The notes under the pieces: model-generated | Told to the model about the DNA's origin: nothing | What the model saw: the letters and a program-made list of their open reading frames with translations, nothing else | Database searches by the model: none | Shown: piece by piece, positions 12,501 through 24,452 of the stretch | Numbering within the stretch: position 1 is the stretch's first letter | Layout of the letters: each line of letters starts with the position of its first letter | Program-made: the position numbers and the translations under genes | DNA from: Membranipora membranacea | Taxonomy: Eukaryota > Bryozoa > Gymnolaemata > Cheilostomatida > Membraniporidae | DNA length: 64,000 nucleotides | Assembly: GCA_914767715.1 (NCBI GenBank) | Contig: OU612066.1 | Location: 35,684,283-35,748,282 of the forward strand | Direction: 5' to 3'

Positions 12501-15500
12501 AGAATGTTAATACCACATCGTATTGCTTCAAGCACCTGCCTCAGAGTTGGTGGTGCGGTATTTTTCGGTCAGCCTGTGATCGATTGCCAGCAGTCCATTC
12601 TCTAAATAGACATAATAGTTACATCTAGGGGTCAATTAGATGTAACTCATTGGTATCATTTACCTGCAAACAATACCTTATGTTGGCACCCATCCTATGG
12701 TGTCTGTTATTTTAGAAACAAAGAAGTCTAGTTGTTTGAAGCATTGATCATCCCACAGCGATTGATGACACACCCATAACCATATATAATATATTATATA
12801 ATATATATGCTAATGGACACACCTTACTCACTGTATAAAATTATTCTCTTTTTGTTACAGGCGAGTCCGGACTGGGAAAGTCTACAATGATTAACTCACT
12901 ATTCCTCTCTGAACTTTACAATGCTGGGTACCCTGGACCTTCACTAAGAACACAGAAAACTGTACAGGTAGACCCACCTTACGACATACTCATTCTAATC
13001 TACCTTAGCTTTTATTTTGTCAATTTTTATATTCAACATGTCGGCATTGGCTCACCTGGGTAATGCTGCCGTTGTGCCACATCAGCTCCCGCATCACAGG
13101 CATATTCCTACTATACAGCGACGACTTTGTCTATCCCTGTGCAGGATGTTTTTTTGGAAAGAAGCAAAAGCTCTTGTTGGATAATAGAGCATTGATTGAA
13201 GGTTAACAGAAGTAACTCAGTGAAAGCTTTAACTTTAGAATTAGATAACAATAGTATCTGTTTCCGCCTTCGCAATATTCAACCAACATACCTGAAGATC
13301 ACATCACTCATTCTCTGAAATTAGCTAAAAATAACTGCCAAACTTTCCCCAGTCCCAGTTACGCTGCTGTCAGTTTTGACTGATTTAATATGCAGTCGAA
13401 TGATCTGCCTGTCACAAATAATGTATATCACTGACAAATCATGAATAGCTTGAATGAGTAATTGATCCGATCAGTTTTATGACCGTTTTATGAACATAGT
13501 AGCAGTTGTCTGCTCTCAATATTATACATATATATATCAAATGTGTATTGTTATTGAATTGTAGATAAACTCAACACAGGTGCTATTAAAAGAGAGCGGA
13601 GTTCAGCTCAAACTCACAGTCGTGGATACACCAGGGTTCGGAGACGAAGTCGATAATACTGACTGGTATGTCATCATCCCGGTGTCTGACACAGTGTGAC
13701 AGCCCCAGTGTGTCAAGTTATCATTTTTATTACTGTCTCAGAGTCTGATGTAACGAGTTAGATCGAACTGTAAGATATTAATTCCCCCACACTGTTGCTG
13801 ATATATGAGTCTTGTGTTAGCTTGTAGATGCAAGTCTGGCTGTCAGTTGAGAACATATCAGGAGCCATATTTTATTGAATTTTCGGTTGTGAACCTTGTT
13901 TATATGGTCAGAGATTATAACTCCTAATTTGATGATCAATGGCATCATCCAATTTGGTGTCAATGACTTGATCATACAACTAGACCATAGAGCTCATGTC
14001 AACAACAGATGTAGGCAATCCACATCACCAAAGTCTCGTTGAGCCGATTTGTTATTCTGATAATTTTACTTACAGCTGGCAGCCAATCACAGCCTATGTG
14101 GACACTAAGTATGAGGAATACCTGAACGCTGAGTCTAAAGTGAGCAGAAAAACAATCCTAGATGATAACAGAGTACACTGTTGTCTTTACTTCATCTCAC
14201 CTACAGGACACAGGTAAGGGATGATGTCATAGTACACAGTCTATCTTGGGCCCCCACTCCAGTCCCTTCCTCCTGAGGTCTGTCTCACCCACTGGGGGAA
14301 ATAAAGAGGGGCAACTCTCTACTTGGCATGCTTACCCGGTCACGAATGCGTAAAGTGGATGCAGATCAACCCTGATCAAACAACTCTCTTTATCAAACTA
14401 ATCCTGTTCACTCCTTATCAGTATTGATATTCTGTATAAAATGATCTACAGTTTTCTACTCTAATTCGCTATCGAATTACAAGAGATTCTGCTCAAAACT
14501 GTAGTGCAGTTCTTTAAAAAATATCATAGCACCAGAGAATCTCACTAGGAAATTGTTTTGACCTTGACCTTGTTCTTTCAAAGTTGTCACTAAGCCATAC
14601 TGATTAAGACTGATAAGTCAACATTTGCCTGGTGATTTTAAAGTCTGAGGATTACATCTTAGCTGCTAAAGATAGTTGTTTCATCCTTCAAAGTGTAACC
14701 ACCCTGATTATGTAGACTGGTGTAATTATTACTATTGGTGATGTTTTGTTACTTTGTCAGCCTGAAGCCTCTAGATATTGAGGTTATGAAGAGACTTCAT
14801 GAGAAAGTAAACATCATTCCCCTCATCGCTAAAGCTGATTCACTCACACCAGAGGAGTGCAGAGACTTCAAGAAAAATGTATGTGGTGCCTGATAGTTAG
14901 GAAAAACTGAACAGAAACCAGGAAAAATGAACTTTTCTTTGCACAACCAAATCATCTTCATAGCACAACATAATGATATTTCGCTCTACAAATTTCAATA
15001 CTGCTCTCTAAACAGAATCTGTGGTCTATCAAGTGTCATGACATGATAATTTAAAGAATGAGGAAAATTTCTCTCGATAAATAGCTTATATGAAATATGT
15101 TGTGTGGTCATATTCCAATATGCTCGCTTGTACTAAGAACATCATAATATGGCCTGAGAATATTAAAGAACATGATTCCTGCTTGTAGATACTGAACGAA
15201 ATTCAGAAAAACAAAATCAAAATTTATGAGTTCCCTGATGTGGATGACGAGGAAGAAAACAAAGAGCTCAAGAGACTCAAGGTTTGTTTTATAAACAGTG
15301 AGATGTATATGGCCCAAATCTATCCCTGTCAATAAATCTCTACATGTCAGTAAGTGCATCGCACTCAACCATCAAGTGTATCAGATCCAACAGAATAATG
15401 CCTGCTTCTGCAGTGCGACCCAGTTTGACCTTGTTGTATAATTGTAAAAATAAATCTAATGTAAACAACCATAGCAATAATACTCCTGAGTACTCCTAAA

Positions 15501-17793
15501 TATTTGAAAATAAAGTATCACAAATTGTACATGCGGCGATCATCACAGAACACATTATATTTGTCAATGAAGCACCCATCACCCAGTTTGTTGAATGTGT
15601 ACAGGACAGAGTACCGTATGCTGTAGTAGGCAGTAATAAAGTAATGGAGGTTAATGGTAAGAGAGTAAGAGGACGACAGTATCCCTGGGGTCTAGTGGAA
15701 GTAGATAATCTCGTACACAATGACTTCATCGCTCTCAGAGATATGCTCATCAGGTTAGTGTCCGCCCTGCTCTCTGTGCCTGAGAGCTCTTAGTACATGA
15801 GAGCTCTCAGTGCCAGTTCCTATGTCTGTGTGTTGTACTGTTTGTCACCGTAGATTTTGTATAGCTAGCAATTCAAAAACATATCTGAACTAAAAGAATT
15901 TGTGTCGAATCAATTAAACTGGATTATGTTTGATGCTTCAAACCATTTGAAATTCCATGTATAAGTTTTTTAATGATTGAGCTGTGATAATCCTCTATAG
16001 TTTTATATGTGCGTTGACTACTTTTTGTGCATAGCAACCTGCGCAGGTAAATTGATCTAGGCTCACTCTGTCCAGTTTTTAGTCAGTTCACCCTAAATGT
16101 TTGGTGTAAGTGGCTAGCTATATTCAATACCACATATTGGGACAGTGGACTTCTGCTGCAAATCTTACTGGATCTTTCTCTGCCTTTATATATTCCTCTC
16201 TAACAGCAACATAAGACGCTAAGATTAGCTTGATGTATTAAATGTAAAGACCAAGATATTGCAATAGGAGAGTTAGAAAGTTTTACTAGTTACGTTCTGC
16301 TATGTTACGTTCTGCTATGTTACGTTCTGCTATGTTACGTTATGTCTCGTCTCGCACATTATACTACATTGTTATTATGTTGTATAGGACACACATGCAG
16401 GACTTGAAGGATGTGACTAATAATGTACACTACGAGAACTACAGATATAAGAAGCTGGCTCATGTCTCAGCTTCTGATGGTAAAGCTGACACCAGTGACA
16501 GGTGGGCTGACAGTCTACTTTGCATAAATAATATTTAGTTTTTCTGAAATACCAGAAAACTATAATTAAGAGTTACACACTCTCTGAACCTTGTGTTCAG
16601 AGAGTGGGCAACTCCAAATTATATATTGCTTAGCTTACAAACCTTTCGGTATGTAAATGTAGTTATGGTATAATACAATTACTACATTGGGGTTTGAGAT
16701 ATTGTAACAATGGTGGCCATTCTGATGTTTCAGAAACCGTAGAGGATTAAATAACCTATTTAACCAATTTTAATTTTACAAAAACGATAAATCATTGGAG
16801 CCCCATTTTTCCCTGCTGACTAATGTATTATTTATAATTCTCAGCGATCCACTCACCCAGATGGAATATCAAAAGAATGAGCACAAACAGAAAATGAAGA
16901 AGATGGAGGCTGAAATGGAACAAGTCTTTGAGATGAAAGTCAAAGAGAAAATGCAGAAACTTAAAGATTCTGAATCTGATGTGAGTGTTCTGTTCATATC
17001 CATTCACAAACCGGATATGGTAGTAATTGTCTACCTACACATCTATGTTATGTATAACTATTAAGTGTGTGCTTCTACAGCACTTGTGGTTGGTGTTGAT
17101 ATCAAACTGAAAAGCTCAAATCTAAATGCATTTTTACTTGTCTCCTTGTTTGTTAAATAACAGTTAGCTTCAATAAAAAAGTCAGTTAATCCACATTCTG
17201 CCGTTTACTAAGTTAAGAAATAGTACTTTTTTTGAGAAAAAAAACAAGTGCAATGCAAGTTGCAGAAGCTTGTTTTGGATCTAATTTTAATGTTATAACT
17301 ACCTTTGTTGTAATGGTATATTTGTTTAGCTTGCCAAGAGAGCCGAGCTGATGAAGAAGTCACTAGAACAACAAGAGGCGGAGCTTAACGAGAAGAGAGA
17401 AGCTTTCCTACAGGAGAAATCAGCGTGGGAGGTGATCCACAAACAAGCAGAGATGGATCAAGTGTATGTTCTATCAATGATTATAATCTAACTAGTTAAT
17501 CACTTAGTAATTTTGGACTTACAAATCATACTGCCGTTCCTATACCTCATTCATACTTGGGAGTTGCCCTCACTATAAAAGTCTGTTCAAATCCACTGAG
17601 GTCACGTAAATTGTCACATACCCTTGTCCCTGTGTTTTACCTTTAACATGTTACATGAGAATAAGCTGTACCACTGTTTCAATGTAATGCAACTTGTTTA
17701 ATCAAAGATGACTCCTCTTACATTGTCTCATGCATTTATATTTCTATTTTTAGTTCAATGAAAGGAAAGAAGAAAGGCATGTTCGGCCATTGA
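439..17793 (+). CDS. SEPT7: Septin-7 orthologue (septin GTPase), 12 coding exons per isoform
   Basis: This is a filament-forming septin GTPase of the cortical cytoskeleton and cytokinesis machinery. Exons: alternative first exon 439-549 or 2302-2733, then 8731-9028, 12861-12967, 13565-13665, 14076-14213, 14761-14878, 15189-15281, 15605-15753, 16388-16501, 16845-16980, 17330-17463 and 17754-17793 (TGA). All junctions are GT-AG and the phases agree, giving 619 aa (long first exon) or 512 aa (short). Visible motifs in the long form are the P-loop GESGLGKST (about 244-252), switch II DTPGFGD (about 300), the G4 motif AKAD (about 382-385), the septin unique-element signature [12 protein letters not shown], and a C-terminal coiled coil ([18 protein letters not shown]). 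The segments [20 protein letters not shown] and [19 protein letters not shown] match animal septin-7 as I know it. The gene converges on syntaxin-17. The orthology call is strong; the choice of first exon is inferred. Confidence 0.95.
550..2301 (+). other. Intron A of septin-7, presumed to hold the promoter of first exon B
   Basis: This is non-coding sequence between the two alternative first exons. It must contain the promoter and 5' UTR of the exon-B isoform, because that exon has an in-frame stop immediately before its ATG. No repeat or ORF with protein-like character is evident. Confidence 0.45.
2302..2733 (+). CDS. SEPT7: Septin-7 alternative first coding exon B (144 codons, low-complexity N-terminus)
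   Basis: The ATG at 2302 has an in-frame TAG just upstream at 2296, so this exon must initiate its own isoform. It encodes 144 residues rich in Ser, Asn, Asp and Ala, probably disordered, after a short basic start ([21 protein letters not shown]). It ends in phase 0 at gtaagt (2734), the same phase as exon A, and joins the exon at 8731. The antisense frame across it is also open, a composition effect. Confidence 0.75.
8117..8172. repeat. Two-copy 28-bp tandem duplication
   Basis: The 28-bp unit beginning actgcaatctctgcatttt is present twice, head to tail and identical, at 8117-8144 and 8145-8172, in the long septin-7 intron. It is a recent local duplication with no evident function. Confidence 0.9.
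8407..8438. repeat. Perfect 32-bp palindrome
   Basis: The left half CCAGAGACTATAGATA is followed directly by its exact reverse complement, with no spacer. GCCAAAC is found at both edges, overlapping the arm on the left. It lies in the 6-kb septin-7 intron about 290 bp before the next exon. It could be a minimal miniature inverted-repeat element or a cruciform-forming site. Confidence 0.9.
9029..12860 (+). other. Septin-7 intron, 3.8 kb
   Basis: This intron splits the first Gly codon of the P-loop (phase 1; donor gtatgt at 9029, acceptor ttacag ending at 12860). It includes a short degenerate run of gacactaggg repeats near 12300-12350 and an AT-rich stretch at about 12781-12810. No coding exon is supported inside. 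Confidence 0.6.
16291..16345. repeat. 15-bp tandem repeat, about 3.6 copies
   Basis: The unit tacgttctgctatgt is repeated three times exactly (16291-16335), followed by a partial fourth copy. It lies 43 bp before the septin-7 exon at 16388, within the zone where the branch point would fall. Confidence 0.9.
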
Positions 17794-18820
17794 TTGAGCT
17801 GAATCACTCGCCTCATGTTATATTATTGAGATTATTTTACTTTGTATCCACTGCCTTAGAAAATGGTGCATGCAACAAACTATTTAGTGGTAAACTAGAC
17901 TACTCTGTAGGTAGTCCTAACCAGAAGAGGTGGCTGTAGTTTTTTCTTTTCTAAATCACTGTAATGACGATTCTGTGGGGCTCAGAGAAAGACTTTCAGG
18001 ATTTATATCAACAAGTCTGAGATTCTGAGTAAAAGGCAGACAAGATGGGCTAATACTTGACATAGTTTGTAGTATATCTTTCAGGCTAATTCTAATCTAG
18101 TCCCCAAAGCAATAACCTTCTTGAACTATAACTTAAACCTCTTCAGTGAATAAAATGGTAGCAGCACCATCAAGGTACACAACTAAGGTTGTTGGTACAT
18201 CTGTGGTGGGATTAGCTGGTTTTTTGGTTGTTTTTTTTTATAAGTAATTAGAGGTGATCTATAGTGGGTGGACCAATACTATAACTATTATCCTCTCCTG
18301 CCATATGAATCTCAAAACTGTTCATGGGTAGGATACTAGATACTCGACTACTTTTTTTTTATCATTGCTTTAATTATTATTTTTGAACTAAACATTACGA
18401 TGTACATGATGAGCATTCAAGTTGGATGTGTTTGTTTTGCTCATTTTTCCGAATGCGTATCTCTCTCATGCGCTGTGTTCATAACTTGAAAAACCAGCTT
18501 GTCTTCTTTAATAGCACTGTTTGGTTTTTGATAATGCATTCTGATTTTCTTTTACTTCTATCGTTTCTCCAGGGTTGTAATATAATGATCTAATACAATG
18601 GATTATCATTACTTTTTTACATTATTAACATGTTATGTGTGTACGGGACTCCCTAGTTTTCTTGTGACCTGTTTTCAAGGCTTTTCATTGAGTAGTTATA
18701 GAAAGCTGATTATTTCGATAATTATTACGTTAGCCATTTTGTATTTATGATATTTTTTATTGTGGACTCATGACCACTTATTGTGTATTTAACATAAATA
18801 AACTGCAAAGCTCTAAATGT
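17794..18820 (+). other. Septin-7 3' UTR with poly(A) signal
   Basis: About 1 kb of T-rich sequence follows the septin-7 TGA, without coding exons. An AATAAA hexamer at 18797-18802 is a plausible poly(A) signal, placing cleavage near 18820. The true 3' end is not determined by the sequence. Confidence 0.5.
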
Positions 18821-18829
18821 CCAAACTTA

Positions 18830-18895
18830 TCTTATCTACAGTCTAATGATACTCCTGTGAGATCTTATCTACAGTCTAATGATACTCCTGTGAGA
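18830..18895. repeat. 33-bp tandem duplication just past the septin-7 poly(A) signal
   Basis: The 33-bp unit starting tcttatctacagtctaatga is present twice in tandem (18830-18862, 18863-18895). It is followed by shorter partial echoes of gtgagatcgcg / gtgagatcctg to about 18920. Confidence 0.9.
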
Positions 18896-18919
18896 TCGCG
18901 TGAGATCCTGTGAGATCGC

Positions 18920-20125
18920 GTTGACGTAGAAACAGCTAAAAGACTCTTGTTATTTTCTGAAAAAATAAATTGTGGTAATAGTTGTAGATCGTCTTGCTTA
19001 TCTGATATTGGTCAAGAAAATTTCAAATGAAAAAAAAGGATTACGCCTACGTGGCAGCTAATTATTTTTTTTTACCTTAAAAACAAACACATTCTCTGAA
19101 GGTGCCAGGCACGGGGCACCACCTAACTCTGCTCCTCGAATCCGTAGTCAACCGTGAATATTATCGAAAAACGACATATATATTATGAAATACAGCAACA
19201 ATATTCCTAATATGCTGTCTTGCCTTGTGGGCAGGCTTGGAAAAGCATAACCAATGTTGGAGCAATGAAGATGTAGTATATGTACATCTATATACTCTTA
19301 TGTCTTGTATCATGTAATCGACAAACTTTATAGGAATGATATGATAATGGCAGCTGAATTCAATCACCTTTGACAAAAAAAATCACACACTGTATCAACT
19401 ATGGTGTTGTGGCTGAGAAACTGCCATCAATACACAGCATGAACGTTATGGCAGGTAGTGGTAGTTGTGCTACCATAGTCTTATTTTTTGTTTTTGTTTT
19501 ACTTCATAATGCAATACGTACTCACTTCCCCTATGGCTGATCTAACCTTGGATTCAGAAAGTCTTAGGCCCAAAGATATCAGTGATCAGGCCAACAACTA
19601 TGATTGCCATAGCTATATCAATGTAACCAGTATAGATGCATTTTGACTGTATTTGCTGGTTTGAGCCCGTAACTTAGGTTATATAACCCTTGAGCACAGA
19701 GTGAGTATTGAAAGATATTGCTGAAAAAAGTTATTTAGTTGCCATTGTACGCAAATGGATGACTGGAATGAAGGGAAGACAAATAATTATGAGGGATAAG
19801 ATAACAGAAAAACAAAAAGAATTAACCCTGCATCAATAAGAATGACAAATTTGTAAAAATAAATGAAAACTAATTTCTTGCTATTTTTTCCATGCAGAGT
19901 AGACTACAAAGTATATAGCAAGCCTATTATCATTTATAGAATGTATGAGATGAATTGCTTTTTGTTGAATTGCGGTTGTCTCAAAACAACTTCTCTCTGT
20001 ACATGTCATTGGATATGTAATAAAGAGGATACAGTCAAGAAGAAAGGTGACCGTACACATAGCTCTGGCGCTGATGCGTATTGCAACCCCAAGCAGCATT
20101 ATGAATAAAATACAACAATTTATTG
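18920..20125. other. Convergent intergenic space between septin-7 and syntaxin-17
   Basis: No supported gene lies here. Short ORFs on both strands (19161-19376, 19863-20129) overlap each other antisense and show no domain. The region is the 3' flank of both converging genes. Confidence 0.5.
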
Positions 20126-20128
20126 TCA
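20119..20128 (-). terminator. STX17 stop codon abutting an AATAAA poly(A) signal
   Basis: On the minus strand the sequence reads TGA, one base, then AATAAA (20124-20119). It is followed by a TTGTTG-containing T-rich stretch suitable as a downstream element. If used, the 3' UTR would be only about 15-30 nt. Confidence 0.5.
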
Positions 20129-23100
20129 ATCATTGTCATCTCTCTCATTTTTCACCACTTTACTCTCATTATTTTTGGCGGCAGCACTTCTGAGAGATTT
20201 AGTGTCAGCTGTATCGGAAGCAGCTTGAAGATTCTGCATCTCAGTTTCGTTCGACTCAAGCTGCATATTCTTTAGTTTGTTACCGGCAGCAGCACCGGCT
20301 ACCATACCTATGCCGGCAGCAAGCGCTCCTGTATACGAAATAAATTCATGAAATTATCTAGTTGAGGTCAAATAAAACTATTGCAAATAGTGAGTTATTT
20401 GATAGCTAGTTACAATGTATAGATATAAGACTGCAGTCTTATATCTATACAGTGTTACTAGCTATCAAATATCAATTTTACAAGGTTTGTGCAGTTTCTA
20501 TGTATGTTATCATTGTAAGATGCAGAAACTTGTATCTATTACTATGTTAGCATCGTGAAGATGTCCATATATAAAATCAGGGAGTCTGTCCCAAACTCCT
20601 TAATGGCATAATAAAGTATTTCAGGGTTATTTCCTCTCTGACCATGAGAAGACAACTGCTTGGAGTGAACGAGGAAACAATGTTGGATCATGCTAACCTA
20701 TTTTAGCTCCAGCTATCAAACCCACTGGCCCACCAACGAGTACACCAGCTAGTGCTCCAAATACCGCAAATCCAGCTGTTTTCAAAGCGACAGTCTGTAG
20801 GAAATAGGGAACATGTAACAAGGCAGTATAAAACACTGATGGTGTGGTTCGTTAAACATAGCGCATATTTTGAAAATTGATACCCGACAGTACCAATGTA
20901 TGACCATATGCTTGTTAAAACTTGCTAGAAATATTTTGATTCATTTGAATAGTCTCCCTTACTAGCCAATCGGATTTTATGATTGTACCCAAAACTTAGC
21001 CATAAAAATAGAAGTTCACACCTTCAGGCCTTAGTACTTGTGATGTTTGGGAGGGGGGGGGGAGGGATTAGCGTAAGATTTTACGTCATAAGAGATGATT
21101 AACCTGAATCTCTAAATGACAGCCATCTACAGTTCATCTCTTAGGATGCCCTATATGTGGATAATTGGAAACCTAAGTATTGATTGTAAGAGATAGGAAT
21201 GGCATGACTGCATGCACTCACACTATGTTATTTAAAATAGCACTTTTCCATGAATATCAAGTCAGTCGTGACCAGGCCCTTATGCTCTTTGGGTTTTATT
21301 GGTTCTGATAAGATTGTTATTAGGATAGTGTCACAAACCGTATAAAGGCCTGTAAAAGATGAGTGAAACCATTACCTTATTGAGTTCGAAGCCACCATCC
21401 TTAACATTTTCATGAGCTGTTTCTACATTTTCTTCAATGCTGTTTATAGTTTCACCCTGCTCCTGTAACCCAGAAAACAAAAATTTCAAGGTCAAGTCAT
21501 GATTTAAGAGCAACCAGTAAGATAAACTTCAACAACTGGGTCAAATGCGTGGCTCAGACAAGACAGCAGGTGTTTTGGAAGCAGGAATACCTGTTATGTT
21601 ATCATCATGTGATTGTTGTGATTATTTTGGTCTTGTGAAGGCTAAATTAAGAACCAGGAACTTGTGAGCCACCTGTGGCTGGCCTATCTAACGAGGAACA
21701 GAATATCAACAACACCAGATGGTACAAATCAACATTACAGCACTATCTCTGCCGACTGGGTCCTGCTCAGACACCTGATAATGTATCAGCATTGTTTATT
21801 GTTGGCTTAATATTGGAACTGAGCCAAATCACGCTATAACAATAAGTTTGCAAAACAACGTGATGAGCGAGGTCATCATAAGTACAAAAAAGAACATTTT
21901 GGAATTGAAAGCCATGATTTCAGGTTTCCGATCAAATTCAATGACATTCAGCTATTTGCGTTCCAAGGTAACTTCCTATAAAATCCCTTAGGTGCGGTGT
22001 TCTTTATCAAAAAATAAGGAAGCCAATGCAAGAGGAACCCTTTGGGGGGCTTCAGTCACTATTATTTAAGTTGCTATTGATTTAGCAGGGATAAGAAGGG
22101 TTTATCTTAGCGATGAGGTGCCGTTGTTGTGATAATATGCCCAGATACTGACTTTTTAAGGAAACACACTACCTATGTGTCAAGGAAGTCATAAATGCCG
22201 CAAGTCAGTGCGTTCTTACTGAGTGATACTGGGAGCCTTTAGGCTACACGTATTCATGGACAATCGGAGTTTCTGAGTAAGCAATAAATAATCCGAAAAT
22301 GAATATATGCTTGTTTGTTGCTCAACAGTTTATCCCAGCCTCCCTGTCTCTCTGTAAGGTGTAATAACAGGCTTGTTGCTACCAGGCTGAATCATGTCAG
22401 AACAATGACTAGAAGGGTCATCCCTAGGCCTACAATTCCTTGATCATGTCATCAGCTTGTGATCAATATGACACACAGTGTAATGACCACCTCAGCATCC
22501 ATGATACAATGTTAGTCAGGTACCAAATACCTAGTACCTAATACCTGCTAACTGTACTTTGTACTGTGGAGAGGGTCCTTGAATTTTAGTTAAGATAAGT
22601 ATTTCCTCAACAAATGAGGAAATGATTCAAGGATGTGTTGTTATGAGATGTCACTTCAGTCAGCTAGCTGATTGTTACCTATACATCATATACGCATAAC
22701 ACTCTAAGTGCGCAGAGACTCAATTGCAGGTAAATAACAGGATGTCTCTTGTCCTACCAATCAGCAGAAGAACAGTGAGACTTCTGGTTTTCTTCTATGT
22801 ACTCCAAACCTTACTTAATGGGATTATTTACTTTTGGTCTACAACATAGGATTAAGTTTATTGTTGAAAGTTGTCTTCCCATACCTGGACCATGCCGTTG
22901 AGTGTACACATGATGTCTTTAGCATGTCCGACGTCCTCAGCGAGCCTCACAATCTGATCCTCCTGACTCCGTGTGACGGATAATTCAGCCTCTAGCTGAC
23001 TCTTCTCAATACTCCCAACTCTCTGTGTCTGCTCCGGAGTAGGAGGTGAAGGAGAGCATGGAGTCTCAGGCTCTCCTAAACCTTCCAAAATAATGTGAAT

Positions 23101-24452
23101 AAAATAATGGATGTTGATGCTGCACTTATAGGAACACAGCGATAACGATTTGGCTTTTAGATAAAGCCCTGGTCATTGACCAACAAGATAATATATTATT
23201 AACTTGTTGATCATGCCACCTGGCCAGTGTATCCTTGTTGCCTAAAAGTTAGTATTTTATTCTCTGTCAAACTTCTGTGTATGGCCGTGTATTAAATTTT
23301 ACAAATTTTATTGTATTCCTGTTGTAATCTGCTGAGCACCTGGAATAAGTTGCAAAACAGGAACAATGACAGTCTAGGGATTTAAAAAGTTGCCTTGAAG
23401 CATGGCCACATTGTACACCAAGAGTTCAGACTGCAGCATAATAGTACCTACCTGCTTTTAAGAGATCTGAAAACTCTTCACCTAGGTACTCAATATGAGC
23501 TGAATCTAGTTGAGCAAACTGATTGATATCCTCCATTATCTCCACTCGTATCTGAGTGATTTTAGCGTCAAATTTGAGCACATCTTGCTCTCTAATGTCT
23601 TTTCGTATCTTCTGTATAGAGTTGAGGTTACTCTGAAGCTGGTATATAGTCTGCTGTGCTCGGCTCAGCTCCATCTTCACTGATGACCTGTCGCCTGATT
23701 TCTCAAACTATAAGATGATAAGAATTATAGAACAGGAACAATATACTAATAAAAAACACTTGGGTGTAAACCAGCCCCTCAAGGAGTGGTACAATTTAAT
23801 TTGTGAGCTTCTCAAACGATATTAATTTAGATTCCTACTACATTTAGCACCCCCCCTCCACCTCTGAACAAAGCTTGTCATGACAGGCTACACTACATTA
23901 TAAAATCGACAACTGGATGGCTTTATGGCAGCGAGCAATTATATTACAAAGCTATACTGATGGGTCTGTTACGGTAACAATAAGCCTGATGAGGACCACA
24001 ATCAGTGGCGTTCCTTGCATCAGGCAGTTGCTTGGAATTGGCCTGTCTTTGTGGCAATTGTTGTAACCCACAGCTTCATGTGTCACAACCTAAAGGGTTT
24101 GTACAGCTGGACTAGTGCACACGCAAACAACTGCAGAAGGACTGTTCAGCAAAAGCACATGAGCCTAAATATTTTCATTGAGTCAGCTTGCAAAGCCTCT
24201 AGATGGGTTTGTGACCACAGGCCTATTATTACTCATAGAAAGATAGAGGTATTAACCGAAACAATCACCACAGGGTAACTTACTACTACTAGCAGTGGAC
24301 GCGGTTATCTTAGCTTAAACTAAACTTGCCTCTAGAATATTCTTCTTGAATTGGCTTAATCTCACAGCATCAGCCTCAGCTGTCTTCTTGAATCTGCTAA
24401 CAGCAAGCTCAGCTCTTTTCCAAGCAATCTTGGGTGCACCATTGTCAGCCAT
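20126..24452 (-). CDS. STX17: Syntaxin-17 (autophagosomal Qa-SNARE), 6 exons
   Basis: Syntaxin-17 drives fusion of autophagosomes with lysosomes and also acts at ER-mitochondria contacts. Exons on the minus strand: 24452-24330, 23707-23452, 23081-22885, 21462-21376, 20794-20698 and 20328-20126 (TGA). Phases agree throughout, giving 320 aa (human about 300). The order matches the family: an N-terminal helical domain (about 1-125), a Pro/Ser linker, a SNARE motif (about 150-220, with the expected zero-layer Gln near 192-194), and two membrane helices rich in Gly zippers (about 224-270: GALAGVLVGGPVGLIAGAKIG, then GMVAGAAAG). These are followed by a polar tail rich in Asn, Asp, Glu and Lys. The double hairpin anchor with VGGP-GL-AG is diagnostic for STX17. 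Intron 1 uses a GC donor. It is divergent from the ASB gene. Confidence 0.93.
20396..20471. repeat. 76-bp near-perfect palindrome in STX17 intron 5
   Basis: The two 38-bp halves meet at a central CTGCAG and are reverse complements with only two mismatched positions. The outer ends read TATTTGATAGCTAGT and ACTAGCTATCAAATA. It lies between the two exons that encode the membrane hairpin and could form a long hairpin in the pre-mRNA. It is probably a miniature foldback element. Confidence 0.9.
21463..22884 (-). other. STX17 intron 3 (1.4 kb)
   Basis: This intron interrupts the SNARE motif near the zero layer, between the VQ and EQ residues, in phase 0. No coding sequence or recognisable repeat is seen inside. 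Confidence 0.6.
24324..24330 (-). other. GC-AG splice donor of STX17 intron 1
   Basis: On the minus strand, exon 1 ends ...CTAGAG and the intron begins gcaagt. Apart from C for T at position 2 this is a near-consensus donor. No GT donor in the same phase is available before the frame closes, and the phase-0 join to the next exon (FEKSGDRSS...) restores the syntaxin-17 N-domain. GC-AG introns are a known minority class. Confidence 0.75.
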
